DNA of 64,000 nt from JAFNAG01 sp963824985 (GCA_963824985.1 CAWGRQ010000028.1:1-64000), one strand, 5' to 3'; counted from the first letter of the stretch, positions 28,832 to 38,960 are shown. Notes: a model not told the origin generated them from the letters alone. A program made the numbers and translations.

Positions 28832-30417
28832 CACGTCGCCCCCACGTCCGGATTGATCCACTGCCGGTCAGGCTTCCGCAGCCAGGTGTCGGCCGCTTCC
28901 GGCCCCCAGGAACCCGGATCGTAATAGGCGAGCGGGATGCCGGGCGCGGATTTCCAGGCCTGCAGAATCGGATCCACAATCCGCCAGGCGGCTTCCACCT
29001 CATCCGAGCGCGTAAACAGGGTGGCATCCCCACGCATGACATCGAGAAGCAACCGCTCATAGGCCTCGGAAAGAGGCATTTTCCAGGTTTCACGATAGGA
29101 GAAATCCATGGCCACGCTCTCTACCACAAACTGCATGGCCGGCCTCTTGGCGGAAAACTGGAACGCGATCCCCTCATCAGGCTGGATGCGAAATACGAGC
29201 ACATTGGGATGGGACAGCGTCAGGTCGCACACATCCCCGTCGCACTCGACGGCGCGAAAAAGCTGCAACGGCGGCTTTTTGAACTGAATGGCGATTTCCG
29301 TGCCGCGCCGCTTCAGCCGCTTCCCGGTGCGCAGGAACACGGGCACTCCCGCCCAGCGCCAGTTCTCGATCGACAGCTGCAGGGCGCAGTAGGTTTCGGT
29401 ACTGGAATTCGCGGCGATATGCTCTTCCTGCACGTAGGCGGGAATTATTTCCCCCTTTTCGTCGCGCCCGGAACGGTACTGTCCCCGGATGGTCTGCTGT
29501 GCGACGGCGTCGGCAGACGGGGGGATGATGGAGCCCAGCAGGCGGGTCTTTTCCCTGTGGATGGAATCGGCCTTGAGGTCGGCGGGCGGCTCCATCCCGA
29601 CCAGGCACAGCAGCTGCAACAGGTGGTTTTGCACCATGTCGCGCAGCGCTCCCGACGAATCGTAATACGCGCCGCGGCCGCGTTCCACACCCAGCGTTTC
29701 AGCTGCGGTGATCTGTATGTGGTCCACGAGATTGTTGTTGAAAAGCGGCTCGAAGATGGCGTTGGCGAAGCGGAAACCGAGAATGTTCTGAACTGTTTCC
29801 TTGCCCAGGTAGTGGTCGATGCGATAGATCTGGGATTCATCGAGATGCGCCAGCACTTCACGGTTCAGGGCCCTGGCGCTTTCCAGATCCCGGCCGAAAG
29901 GCTTCTCGATCACAATGCGGGACCAGGCCGGGGAGCGCGGCTCATGAATCAGATCCGCCTCGTGGAGGCCGGCGATGATGGGCGAAAAATGCTCAGGCGC
30001 CACGGCCAGGTAAAAAATGTGATTGGCGGGATATTCAGCGACGTCCGCGATCCGGTTTTGCAGGGATCGAAACGATGCCGCGTCATCGACATCGCCCCGC
30101 TGATAGAATATCCGGCTGACAAACCGGTCCAGGTCGGCCTCATCAATCGCGGCCCGGCTGTGTGCCCTGATCGCGTCCCGCATCTGATCCCGGAAAAACT
30201 CGGTCGTATAGTTCCTGCGGGCGATCCCGATGACCGACAGACGATCCCGCAACAGGCGCTGCGAGTATAACGCATAAAGTGCGGGCAGGAGTTTGCGCTG
30301 GGTCAGGTCCCCCGAGGCCCCGAAGATGACGATCGTGACCGGCTGGTCGACTGAAACCAGCGGGAGCGGCTTTCGATCAGCATCGCCCGCGATCGGAGCA
30401 ACTGTCCCCCTTTTCAT
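28831..30417 (-). CDS. zwf: Glucose-6-phosphate 1-dehydrogenase
   Basis: About 528 residues from ATG 30417 (MKRGTVAPIAGDADRKPLPL). The dinucleotide-binding motif IFGASGDLTQRKLLP, the substrate-site signature RIDHYLGKE with catalytic His, and VIEKPFGRDLESA are all present. It produces NADPH and 6-phosphogluconolactone. A TTG at 30468 could extend the protein by 17 residues, but that segment looks like promoter or leader. It is divergent from fdhA (about 140 bp between the starts), and together with pgl it forms a two-gene unit. Confidence 0.95.
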   Translation of the reverse strand: MKRGTVAPIAGDADRKPLPLVSVDQPVTIVIFGASGDLTQRKLLPALYALYSQRLLRDRLSVIGIARRNYTTEFFRDQMRDAIRAHSRAAIDEADLDRFVSRIFYQRGDVDDAASFRSLQNRIADVAEYPANHIFYLAVAPEHFSPIIAGLHEADLIHEPRSPAWSRIVIEKPFGRDLESARALNREVLAHLDESQIYRIDHYLGKETVQNILGFRFANAIFEPLFNNNLVDHIQITAAETLGVERGRGAYYDSSGALRDMVQNHLLQLLCLVGMEPPADLKADSIHREKTRLLGSIIPPSADAVAQQTIRGQYRSGRDEKGEIIPAYVQEEHIAANSSTETYCALQLSIENWRWAGVPVFLRTGKRLKRRGTEIAIQFKKPPLQLFRAVECDGDVCDLTLSHPNVLVFRIQPDEGIAFQFSAKRPAMQFVVESVAMDFSYRETWKMPLSEAYERLLLDVMRGDATLFTRSDEVEAAWRIVDPILQAWKSAPGIPLAYYDPGSWGPEAADTWLRKPDRQWINPDVGAT

Positions 30418-30479
30418 GTTTTCTAGCTTGACATAATCCCCGGTAATGATCAACGTGCGTGGCGTCAAAACTAGTTTCC

Positions 30480-30507
30480 TTGACTGGGTGGGGTGAATGG
30501 GTTAAAC
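30480..30507 (+). promoter_or_regulatory. Candidate promoter of fdhA
   Basis: TTGACT (30480-30485) and TTAAAC (30502-30507), 16 bp apart, lie 50 bp before the fdhA ATG. Consensus match only; the -10 is imperfect. Confidence 0.35.
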
Positions 30508-30556
30508 GTATTTCCTCAAATCGGTTGCCGGACAACCGCTGCGAAGGAAGATCGCC

Positions 30557-33276
30557 ATGCCCGTGATCAAACTCAACGGCAGGACCGTGGAAGCCAAAGA
30601 AGGCCAGACGATTCTGGATGCGGCCCGTGCCATCGGCGTGTACCTGCCCAGCCTCTGCTTTCACCCCAGGGTCGGACAGGCCGGCGTCTGCCGGGTCTGC
30701 GCCGTCGAAGTCGAGGGGGCGCGCGGGCTCGTCATGTCGTGCATCACTCCGGTTCGGGACGGCATGGTGGTGCGCACCGAGACGGAGCCGGTTCTGCAGG
30801 CGCGCCGGATGATCGTCGACCTTCTGCTCGCGGATGGGGAGCACGACTGCCTCTCCTGCGAGATGTGCGGAGCGTGCGAGCTGCAGGACGCGGCGTACCG
30901 GCTGGGCATCGAGAGGCCCTCGGAGCCGCCGCGGCACGCCTCCGCTGCCGGTCGACGTCAGCCATCCCGATGATCGTGCGCGATCCCAACAAGTGCATCC
31001 ACTGCTACCGCTGCATCAGGGGGTGCAACGACCTCGTCGTCAACGACGTTCTCGACATGGCCTACCGCGAGCCAGCGGTCGCTGGTGGTGTCCGACCAGG
31101 ACCTGCCGCTGGGCGAATCGTCGTGCGTCGGGTGCGGCGAGTGCGTGCAGCTTTGTCCCACGGGCGCGCTGATCGAGAAGAAGGCCGCAGCCGACGGGGC
31201 CGGTCCTGGGACCTGGAGAAGGTCCGCACTACGTGCCCCTACTGCGGCGTCGGCTGCCAGGTCTATCTGCACGTGGACCGCGGCCAGAATCGCGTCGTCA
31301 AGGTCACCGGCGTCGAGGGCGCGCCGCCCAACGACGGCATGCTCTGCGTCAAGGGACGGTTCGCGTACGACTTCCCGGCCAGCCCGCGGCGCCTCACCCA
31401 GCCGCATGATCAGGAAGGACGGCCGGCACGAGCCGGTCTCCTGGGAGGAGGCGCTCGACTACACGGCTGACGCGCCTCCGCGAGATCCGCGACGGCAACG
31501 GCCCGGACGCCGATTTCGGCGATCACCTCTTCCCGCGACAATAACGAGAACTCCTACGCGGCGCCAGAAGTTCATGCGCGCAGTGATCGGCACCAACAAC
31601 GTCGACAACTGCGCGCGTACGTGACACGCCCCATCGGTCGCCGGTCTGGCGACCACCTTCGGCTCCGGGGCGATGACCAATTCCATCCGGGAGATCGAGG
31701 ATGCCAAAGTGCTGTTCGTCATCGGGTCGAACACGACCGAGGCGCACCCGGTCATCTCCTACTACATGAAGCGGGCCGTCAAGAAGGGCGCGACGCTGAT
31801 CGTGTGCGATCCGCGCCGCATCGATCTCGTGCGCTGGGCGACCGATGCACGTCCAGCACCGGGTCGGCACGCGATGTCGCCCTGCTCAACGGCCTGATGA
31901 ACGAGATCCTGCGCAACGGCTGGGAGGACCGCGACTTCATCGAGGACCACACCGAGAACTTCGAGCCGGCTTCGGGAGGTCGTCGAGGCAGTACCCGCTC
32001 GACAGCGCGCCTCCGAGATCACCGGCGTTCCGGTGGAACAATTGCGCGAGGTGGCCCGCATTCTCGGCACCCAGAAGCCGGCCAGCCTCTGCTACACGCT
32101 CGGCATCACCGAGCACACGTGCGGCACGGACAATGTCGTCAGCTGCGCCAATCTCCAGATGCTCCTCGGCAACCTGGGGAAGCCGTCCGCGGGCGTGAAT
32201 CCGCTGCGCGGCCAGAACAACGTCCAGGGCGCGTGCGACATGGGCGCGCTCCCGAACGTGTTTCACAACTACCAGCCGGTGACCGATGTCCGGGTGCGCG
32301 AAAAGTTCGCCAGGGCATGGGGCGTCCCCGGCCTTGCCGGAAGTCCCGGGCCTGCGCATGCCCGAGCATGTTCTCCGGCATGCTGGACGGCGAACGACCC
32401 GGGCGTTCATCTGCCACGGCGAAAACGTGGTCATGAGCGAGCCGAACGAGGCGCACACGCGCAGGTGCCTCGAGGCGCGTCGAGTTCCTCGTGGTGCTGG
32501 ACATTTTTGAAAACGAAACGACACCCTACGCCGATGTCATCTTCCCCTGCACCTGCTGGAGCGAGCAGGACGGCACCTTCACCAACGCGAGCGCCGGGTC
32601 CAGCGTGTGCGGGCCGCGGTCGAGCCCCCCGGCGAGTGCCGCGAGCCGTGGTGGATTTACCAGGAGCTCGCGAGGCGCCTGGGCGTCGACCTGAAATTCG
32701 CAGACGCCCGCGGCAGTCTGGGAGGAGATGCGCTCGCTCGGCCACCGGGCTATGCGGGCATCACCTGGGAACGGATCGAAGGGGACGGGATCCAGTGGCC
32801 GGCGCCGCACCCTGCAGCACCCGGGCACCGTCATTTCTGCACCGGGACGGCAACTTCACCCGCGGCAAAGGGGCTGTTCATGCCGGCGGAATGGCGTCCG
32901 CCCGCCGAGGTGCCCGATGCGGAATACCCGCTGGTGCTCGACCACGGGCAGAAGGCTGTGGCACTACCACACCGGCACGCAGACGCGGAACTGCGCAGGA
33001 TTCGAGGAACTCTTCGGCGAGGAACTGGTGGAGCTCAGTCCCGCGGACGCTTCCGAACTGGACATCCGGGATGGCGACTACGTGTGGGTCGTGTCGCGCA
33101 GGGGACGGGTGCGCATGCGGACCTGGGTCACCGACCGCTCGCCGCGCGGCGTGGTCTGGTCGTGCTTCCACTTCCGCGAAGCGAACATCAACGTGGTGAC
33201 CAACAACGCGTTTGATCCGGTCACCGAAACGGCCGAGTACAAGGCGTGCGCCGTCCGCATCGAGCGCTGCGAGTAA
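30557..33276 (+). CDS. fdhA: Selenocysteine-containing NAD(P)-linked formate dehydrogenase alpha subunit, many frameshifts
   Basis: The start is ATG 30557 after AAGGAAGATCGCC. Joined over several frames it gives about 900 residues: an N-terminal [2Fe-2S] domain (LPSLCFHPRVGQAGVCRVC), a His-Cys cluster (HDCLSCEMCGACEL), two [4Fe-4S] motifs (CIHCYRCIRGC, CVGCGECVQLCP), the catalytic-domain cluster CPYCGVGC, the molybdopterin regions (FVIGSNTTEAHP, LRGQNNVQGACDMG) and the C-terminal domain (LWHYHTGTQTRNC). At 31622-31624 an in-frame TGA follows NNVDNCART and is followed in the same frame by HAPSVAGLATTFGSGAMTNS, exactly where Sec (or Cys) binds Mo/W in the family. Elsewhere I count roughly 18-20 phase changes, mostly equal to one extra base, with motifs intact, so consensus error is likely. 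It oxidises formate or reduces CO2, passing electrons to the NuoE/NuoF-like subunits. Confidence 0.85.
31622..31654 (+). promoter_or_regulatory. Bacterial SECIS element: Sec UGA codon plus hairpin inside fdhA
   Basis: TGA at 31622-31624. Downstream, GGTCGCC (31636-31642), loop GGTCT (31643-31647) and GGCGACC (31648-31654) form a perfect 7-bp stem. The loop starts 19 bases after the TGA and carries the GGUC/U apical sequence; as I recall E. coli fdhF, the spacing and the loop GGUCU are the same and the flank (TGACACG then CCCATCGGT) is nearly the same. SelB binds this loop to place Sec-tRNA. No selA, selB, selD or tRNA-Sec gene is in the window. Confidence 0.9.
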
Positions 33277-33292
33277 ACGACGAGGTACGTAT

Positions 33293-33768
33293 ATGGATGC
33301 CGAAATTTTCGACCGCATCATAGTGGGCGCGATCGCCGAGGAAATTGCCGCGCGCGACTTCTACGCCAAGGTAGCGTTGCGGGATGAAGGACCCTGGCGC
33401 GATTGCCGTTTTCAACCGCCTGTCCCAGGACGAGAGCGAACACGGAACACCCTGGAAACCTTTCGCTACAACCCGCTGGCCCGGGTGGAGTTCGAGCGCC
33501 CGGCGGACTTCCTGGTCGCCGAGCACCAGGAAGAGCCGCAGCTGTCGTTCGCGATGAGCCCGAAAGAAGCTTTCCAGTTGGCGATGAAAAAGGAACAGCA
33601 GGCCGCCGAAGCGTACCGCGACTGGCGGCAGACTGCAGGGACGCCGAGGTGCGCCACCTTTATCTGGAACTCTCCGAAATGGAACGCGGTCACAAGTGCA
33701 TGCTGGAAGAGCTGTTCATGACGACCGCGTACCCCGAAGCTGGTGACCCCGGGATAAAAAGGCTGTAG
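33293..33768 (+). CDS. Ferritin-like/rubrerythrin-family protein, frameshifted
   Basis: It begins ATG 33293 (MDAEIFDRIIVGAIAEEIAA), 16 bp after fdhA, so probably co-transcribed. The reading shifts near 33383, 33442 and 33630. Joined: RDFYAKVALR, MKDPGAIAVFNRLSQDESEH, TLETFRYNPLARVEFERPAD, SPKEAFQLAMKKEQQAAEAY, then DAEVRHLYLELSEMERGHKC and a stop at 33768. The Glu residues in EEIAARDFY, ESEH, KKEQQAAEAY and EMERGH are spaced like the di-iron ligands of rubrerythrin/ferritin-like four-helix bundles. No rubredoxin-type CxxC tail is seen. It may protect the oxygen-sensitive dehydrogenase from peroxide, which is inference from position. Confidence 0.7.
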
Positions 33769-33927
33769 TCTTTTAGGCTGTTGGCTGTGGGTATGGATCA
33801 ACTTTCGCTCTGTTTGGAGCTTCGCGATCCAACGCAACATCGCAGAAGCTATTGATAAATTCGGTCGGAACGCGTCAACCTATTGATTGTGGCTATAGCC
33901 TACGGCCTAACAGTCTATAGCCTAGGG
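33761..33927. repeat. Convergent intergenic spacer with TATAGCC/TTTTAGGCTGT-type repeats
   Basis: Between the ferritin-like gene and the convergent nuoF-gltD gene. It contains GGCTGTAGTCTTTTAGGCTG (from 33761) and TATAGCCTACGGCCTAACAG (from 33894), followed by TCTATAGCCTAGGG. A related stretch recurs at 43741-43776, 10 kb away, also intergenic. The second motif is largely self-complementary. No clean terminator hairpin with T-run is visible. Confidence 0.45.
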
Positions 33928-36900
33928 CGCTGGTTAATCTTCGCCAGATCGCAGCGGAGGCAGCGGGACGCCTCCTCGATCGCCGCTTTTTTGGAGTATC
34001 CCCGTTCAACCTCGTGGAAACCCCGGGTGCGCCGGTTCGTGGCGAGCCGCGGCATCTCGGGGCGCAGCCGTGATTCCGGCCCGTTTTGACATCGCGCAAG
34101 TGGTGCAGGTCATCCGGGAGAGCGAGCGTTTCGGGGATATCGCCATCGCCCCCAGGATAAACATCGATCGCCTGGGCGGCGTGGCGCCCGTGCGCGATCG
34201 CCTCCACGACCGACGCGGGACCGGATACCACATCGCCTCCGGCGAAGACGCCTTCAACCGATGTCGCGAGCGACTCGGTGACCGGGATGCACCGGGACCG
34301 CGATTTCACCTCGACTCCCAGTTGCTCGGGAACGTCCGGGAACTGCCCGATGGCCGACACGACCGTGTCGAACTGAAGCTCGAAATCGCTCCCCTCGATC
34401 GCCTCCGGCCTGCGACGGCCCGTTTCATCCGGTTCGCCGAGCCGCATGCGTTGGCACGTGAGCGTCAGGCCTTCCGCGGTCTTCTGCACCACGACCGGGC
34501 AGCGTGAGCGTCTCGAGCCGCACCCCTTCCGCCAGCGCCTGCTCGATCTCGTCGACGTCGGCCGGCATTTCCTCACGCGACCTCCGATACAGCATCGCGA
34601 CCTGCTGGGCACCGAGCCGCAGGGCCGTGCGGGCGGCGTCGATCGCAGAGTTGCCGCCGCCCACGATCGCAACGCGCCGGCCCACCGCAGGCCGCTTTCC
34701 GAGCGAGACACTGCGGAGGAACGCGACGCAATCGATTACGCCGCTGACCTGGTCCCCTTTCATCTCCAGGCCCCAGGAGGCATGCGCGCCAAGAGCGAGG
34801 AAGATGGCGTCGAAGCCCTTCCGCTTCAGCTGCCCGACAGAGGCGACCCGAGCGCGGGTCCTGATTTTAACCCCGGCCTTCCGGACGACGTCCAGGTCGT
34901 GCTGGAGGGCGCGCTCGGGGAGACGATACCGCGGGAATGCCCGGTGCGCAGCATGCCGCCGATGACCGGCAGCGCTTCGAACAGCTCGACCTTGTGTCCC
35001 TTCACACGCGAGAGGTAATATGCCGCGGTCAGGCCAGCCGGGCCGGAGCCGACAACCGCAACCTTCTTTCCGCTGCGCGCCCTTCGCGGCGCGATGCGCT
35101 CCTCGGCCTGCGCGCCGAAGCGCACAGCGGCGCCCTTCAGGGCCCGGACCGCGATCGGCTCGTCCAGTTGCCCGCGGCGGCAGCGCGTCTCGCACGGGTG
35201 ATAACAGACGGTGCCGCACACCGATGGGAACGGCAGGCGCTCGCGCACCACAAGGTAAGCGTTTTCAAAATCCCCTTTGGCGATCTCGCGCACGTACCGA
35301 TGCGCCTCGACCCCGGCGGGGCAGGTGTGGTGGCACGGCGCCACAACCATCCCGGCGCAGACGGCGGCCCGGCAGCGGCGTTCCCGGATGTGTTCCTCGT
35401 ACTCCTCGCGGAAATACCGGATGGTTGCGAGGACGGGATTCGGCGCCGTCTGACCCAACCCGCAGAGAGACGTGTCGCGAATGGCCGGGCTCAGCTCGAG
35501 CAACGTCTCGATGTCGCCCGACCTCCCCTGCCCGGCGCAGATGCGCTCCAGGATGGACAACATCCTCCGGGTCCCCAGCCGGCACGGGGTGCACATGCCG
35601 CAGGATTCGTTCTGGGTGAATGTGAGGAAGTAGCGCGCGAGATCCACCATGCATGTGGACTCGTCCATGATGACCAGGCCGCCGGAGCCCATGATCGACC
35701 CCGCCCGCGCCAGCGCCTCGTATTCGATCGGCAGATCGCGCAGGCGCGCAGGCAGGCAGCCGCCCGATGGTCCTCCAGTCTGGGCGGCCTTGAACTTCCC
35801 CGCGCCTGCGACGCCGCCGCCGATTTCCTCGACCATCTGTTGCAGCGGCATCCCCATAGGAACTTCGATCAAACCGGGGTTGTTCACCTTGCCGGTCAGC
35901 GCGAAAGTCTTTGTCCCCTTGCTCCCGTCGGTACCGAACGATGCGAACCAGGCGGCGCCTTCCCGGAGGATGCTCGAGACACATGCGAAGGTTTCGACGT
36001 TGTTGATGTTCGTCGGCTTGCCCCAGAGGCCGCTCACCGCCGGGAACGGCGGTCGGGGTCGCGGGGTGCCGCGGTTTCCCTCGATGCTTGCCATGAGCGC
36101 CGTCTCTTCGCCGCAGACGAATGCGCCGGCGCCCTCCTTGATCCGGATGTCGAAAGAAAACCCGGACGTCGCCGAGTCGCCCAGGATGCCCAGGCGACGG
36201 AGGTCGGCCAGCGCCGTCCTGAGCCGCTGGATGGCGAGCGGATACTCGGCGCGAACGTATACGTATCCCGTGGAGGCACCGATGGCCCACGCCGCGATGC
36301 ACATCCCTTCGAGCACCGAGTGGGGATCGCCCTCCAAAACGGACCGGTCCATGAAGGCACCCGGGTCGCCTTCGTCGGCGTTGCAGATGAGGTATTTCGT
36401 GTCTCCGGCAGCCGAGCGGCAGAATTTCCACTTCTGGCCGGTCGGGAAACCGCCGCCTCCGCCGCGCCCGCGCAGCCCCGAGGCGACGACCTCTTCGATG
36501 ACCTCGTCGGGCTCCATCGCGAGCGCGCGCATCAGGCCCTGGTAGCCGCTCCGGGCAAGGTAGTGATCCACCTCCTCGGGATCGATGACGCCGCAGTTGC
36601 GCAACACCACACGCACCTGGGATCTCATGAAAGGGAGATCCTGAAGCCGGGCGATCCCGGGCAGCGTTTCGTCGCCGATCGTCCCCAATGCCAGGCCAGC
36701 GACGGGCTTGCCCCGGCCGAGATGGGATTTGAGAATCCGGGAGAGTTTTGCCGGCGTGACCTGGCCGTAACATACGCGCGGCTGGCCCGGCATGCGGATG
36801 TCCAGAAGAGGTTCGGCGAAGCACATGCCGATGCAACCGACCGGGATGATGTGGGCTCTGACTCCCAATTTGTCGAGTTGCTCGTCGAGGGCGGCCATCA

Positions 36901-37018
36901 GGTCTCCGGCACCCGCTGCGAGCCCGCAGGTTGCGCACCCGACATAGATCACCGGGAGACGGCCTTCAGTCAATCGAGACCACTTCCGCCGTGCAGATTT
37001 GATGCGCGATGCAAGCAT
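33915..37018 (-). CDS. NuoF-like flavoprotein fused to a GltD-like FAD/NAD(P) domain, frameshifted near its C-terminus
   Basis: ATG 37018 follows GGGAG. Residues 20-110 form a thioredoxin-like [2Fe-2S] domain (VGCATCGLAA, VGCIGMCFAEP). Then come the NuoF FMN/NADH domain (GLRGRGGGGGFPTGQKW, CNADEGDPGAFMDRS) and its [4Fe-4S] site (ESCGMCTPCRLGTRR, SLCGLGQ). A GltD-type extension follows: cluster Cys (CHHTCPAG, VCGTVCYHPCETRCRRGQL), FAD motif VAVVGSGPAGLTAAYYLS, and NAD(P) motif VAIVGGGNSAIDAARTA. Three phase changes (near 34920, 34500, 34040) separate the last parts; it ends EASRCLRCDLAKINQRPRL at 33915. Such fusions could exchange electrons among formate dehydrogenase, NAD(H), NADP(H) or ferredoxin, possibly by flavin-based bifurcation (inference). 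It is convergent to fdhA. Confidence 0.85.
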
Positions 37019-37056
37019 AGAATGATCACTCCCGCGGGAGGCCACCAAGCCCGGCC

Positions 37057-37629
37057 TCAGTGGGCGCCAGCCGCCCGGCGGGTTTTCCCGGCGCCAGCCC
37101 GCTTCCCCCGTGATGCCTTCCGCGATTTCGAGGCCGGACGCGGCAGAGAATCGGCGGCCCGGATATCTTCCACCAGTTTTTTCACCGAAGCAGTGGTCTG
37201 CCGTCCGTATACTTTATCCTTGACCACCACCGGCGCCAGCGCGCACGAACCCAGGCAGGCAACCGTTTCGAGGGAAAAGAGCATGTCGGGTGTGCTGCCG
37301 CCCGCCCGCACCCCCAGCAATTTTTCCAGGTCGCCGAGCAGCCGGCCGCTGCCGCGAACATGGCAGGCCGTTCCGCGGCAGACGGTAATCTGGTTGCGGC
37401 CCCTCGGCTCCAGGTGAAAAAGAGAGTAGAAACTGGCGACGCCGAAGACCTTGGCCTCCGACACGCGCAGGTACCGCGCCAGCGCCGTCATGGCTGCGCG
37501 CGGCAGGTAGCCCTCGGCCTTTTGCACAAACTCGAGTGCGGGGATGAGCATTTCGGGGAGTGCTGCGAACTGCTCAGAAAAGAGCTGTGTCCAACGATCA
37601 AGCGACGCCATGTCGGCGACCTTTTTCAT
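37057..37629 (-). CDS. NuoE-like [2Fe-2S] subunit (24-kDa type)
   Basis: 190 residues from ATG 37629 with GGAGG eight bases upstream. The thioredoxin-like fold carries four cluster Cys: VCRGTACHVRGS and ACLGSCALAP, as in NuoE/HoxE/HydC. The N-terminal helical domain reads LIPALEFVQKAEGYLPRAAM. A Lys/Arg-rich tail (about residues 165-190) is unusual. It is 39 bp before the nuoF-gltD gene on the same strand, so the pair is one unit that would provide the diaphorase module of the formate dehydrogenase. Confidence 0.92.
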   Translation of the reverse strand: MKKVADMASLDRWTQLFSEQFAALPEMLIPALEFVQKAEGYLPRAAMTALARYLRVSEAKVFGVASFYSLFHLEPRGRNQITVCRGTACHVRGSGRLLGDLEKLLGVRAGGSTPDMLFSLETVACLGSCALAPVVVKDKVYGRQTTASVKKLVEDIRAADSLPRPASKSRKASRGKRAGAGKTRRAAGAH

Positions 37630-37780
37630 GGCGTTATCCTCCACGGGGCCATGCCGGCGGAATCGGAGTAAAACATACCGCCCCGGGATTGTCTAGCCCA
37701 AACTATGCCCCTAAAATTGAAAGGCAATTTTCCGGCGGACGTGATAGATAATGGATCAGACTATAAGGAGGCTGGGAAAG

Positions 37781-38455
37781 ATGCGGAGATCATTAATCCG
37801 GTTATTGATCGGTTTGTGTCTGCTGTCGTATGCTTCGGTCCGGGGTCAGGAGGCCGTCGGGATCAATCATCCGGATACGTCCGGATGGAAAGACCTGTTC
37901 GCTTCCGATCTTTCGAATGCCGTGTTCAGTCCCGGCGGCTGGGCTATCGAAGATGGGTTGCTGGCTGCAAAGGCCGGTGGCACGATCTGGACGAAAGAAT
38001 CCTATGGTGACTTCGTCCTGGATTTTGAATTCAAACTGGCTAAAGACGCCAACAGCGGCGTCTTTCTCCGGACCGGCGATATCAGAAACATCCTTTCCGC
38101 GCTCGAAATCCAGGTTCACGCGACGACCGACGGGACCAAATATGGGATGGCGGGTGCGCTCTATGATGCGAAGCCGCCGAGCAAGGAGGTCTCCCGGCCG
38201 GCGGGAGAATGGAATCGATATACGATCACCTGCCGCGACAGCCGGCTCTCCCTGATCTTCAACGGTGAACAGGTTCTCAACCTGGACCTGAATGATTGGA
38301 GCGAGGCGAAGAAGAATCCCGACGGCACCTCGAATAAGTTTGCCATGGCCTTGAAGGATTACTCTCGGAATGGCCCGATCGGATTGCAGGGGCTCCACGG
38401 CCGTGAGGCGGCTCCGGTCTGGTTCCGGAATCTGAAGATCAGGGTTCTGCCGTAG
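37781..38455 (+). CDS. DUF1080 (3-keto-disaccharide hydrolase-like) secreted protein
   Basis: About 224 residues from ATG 37781 (AAGGAGG upstream); an ATG ten codons earlier is also possible. The signal peptide is LIRLLIGLCLLSYASVRGQ. The concanavalin-like beta-sandwich has WKDLFASDLSNAVFSPGGW, DFVLDFEFKLAKDANSGVFL, RPAGEWNRYTITCRDSRLSL and GPIGLQGLHGREAAPVWFRN, the DUF1080 pattern. The family acts on 3-keto-glycosides or binds sugars in the periplasm. It stands alone and is divergent from nuoE. Confidence 0.85.
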   Translation: MRRSLIRLLIGLCLLSYASVRGQEAVGINHPDTSGWKDLFASDLSNAVFSPGGWAIEDGLLAAKAGGTIWTKESYGDFVLDFEFKLAKDANSGVFLRTGDIRNILSALEIQVHATTDGTKYGMAGALYDAKPPSKEVSRPAGEWNRYTITCRDSRLSLIFNGEQVLNLDLNDWSEAKKNPDGTSNKFAMALKDYSRNGPIGLQGLHGREAAPVWFRNLKIRVLP

Positions 38456-38960
38456 ACCCTAAGGTAAAGCGCCAGACGCAATAAGTTTCTCCGGTATCGT
38501 CAGGAGGGCAGGCCAGGCATTCGGTCCGAATGCGCGGATCGACGGCTCGGGCGAATTCGGTATACTCGACGATGCCGACCGACTTGCAGGGGAAATCGGG
38601 GAGGCCCTTGCGCCGACGCGTCGCCTGCACCCGGCATTCAATCATGCGGAATTCGAGCACATCCTTGCCTGTCAAGGCAATCTCCTGTTCATTGACCATC
38701 GCGTAGAGACGGTATGATAGCGCCTTGGCCAAGGCTTCCAGTCCGCCGCCGGGCGGGATGTCGAACGCATCCATAATTCGCCTTGCCTCGGCCACGGAGA
38801 AGCGGCGCCACGATTCCCGGTCCAATTCAATTGCGGCTTCCATACCGAGCTTCTCTTCGGCGGCCAGGAACCACGAACCATCGTGCGCCAGCCAGTTCTT
38901 GGCATAAACCTCGATCAGCCGGGTCAAACCCTCGCGCGACATCCTGTCCACATCGATCAT
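38439..38960 (-). CDS. DUF6125-family cytosolic protein
   Basis: 173 residues from ATG 38960 with GGGAGGGGGGA upstream; a much longer in-frame extension to 39176 lacks coding character and would cross the divergent promoter. It reads LTRLIEVYAKNWLAHDGSWF, AIELDRESWRRFSVAEARRI, MIECRVQATRRRKGLPDFPC, KSVGIVEYTEFARAVDPRIR and ECLACPPDDTGETYCVWRFT, matching a conserved family of unknown function that I recall mainly from anaerobes. Conserved Cys residues (ECR, FPCKS, ECLACPP, YC) suggest metal binding. Its last codons overlap the end of the convergent DUF1080 gene by 17 bp. Confidence 0.75.
   Translation of the reverse strand: MIDVDRMSREGLTRLIEVYAKNWLAHDGSWFLAAEEKLGMEAAIELDRESWRRFSVAEARRIMDAFDIPPGGGLEALAKALSYRLYAMVNEQEIALTGKDVLEFRMIECRVQATRRRKGLPDFPCKSVGIVEYTEFARAVDPRIRTECLACPPDDTGETYCVWRFTLGSTAEP

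Noticed and set aside
34937..37417. Rightward open frame of 826 codons
   Set aside because: It is antisense to the nuoF-gltD and nuoE genes, has no domain motifs, and is kept open by GC bias.
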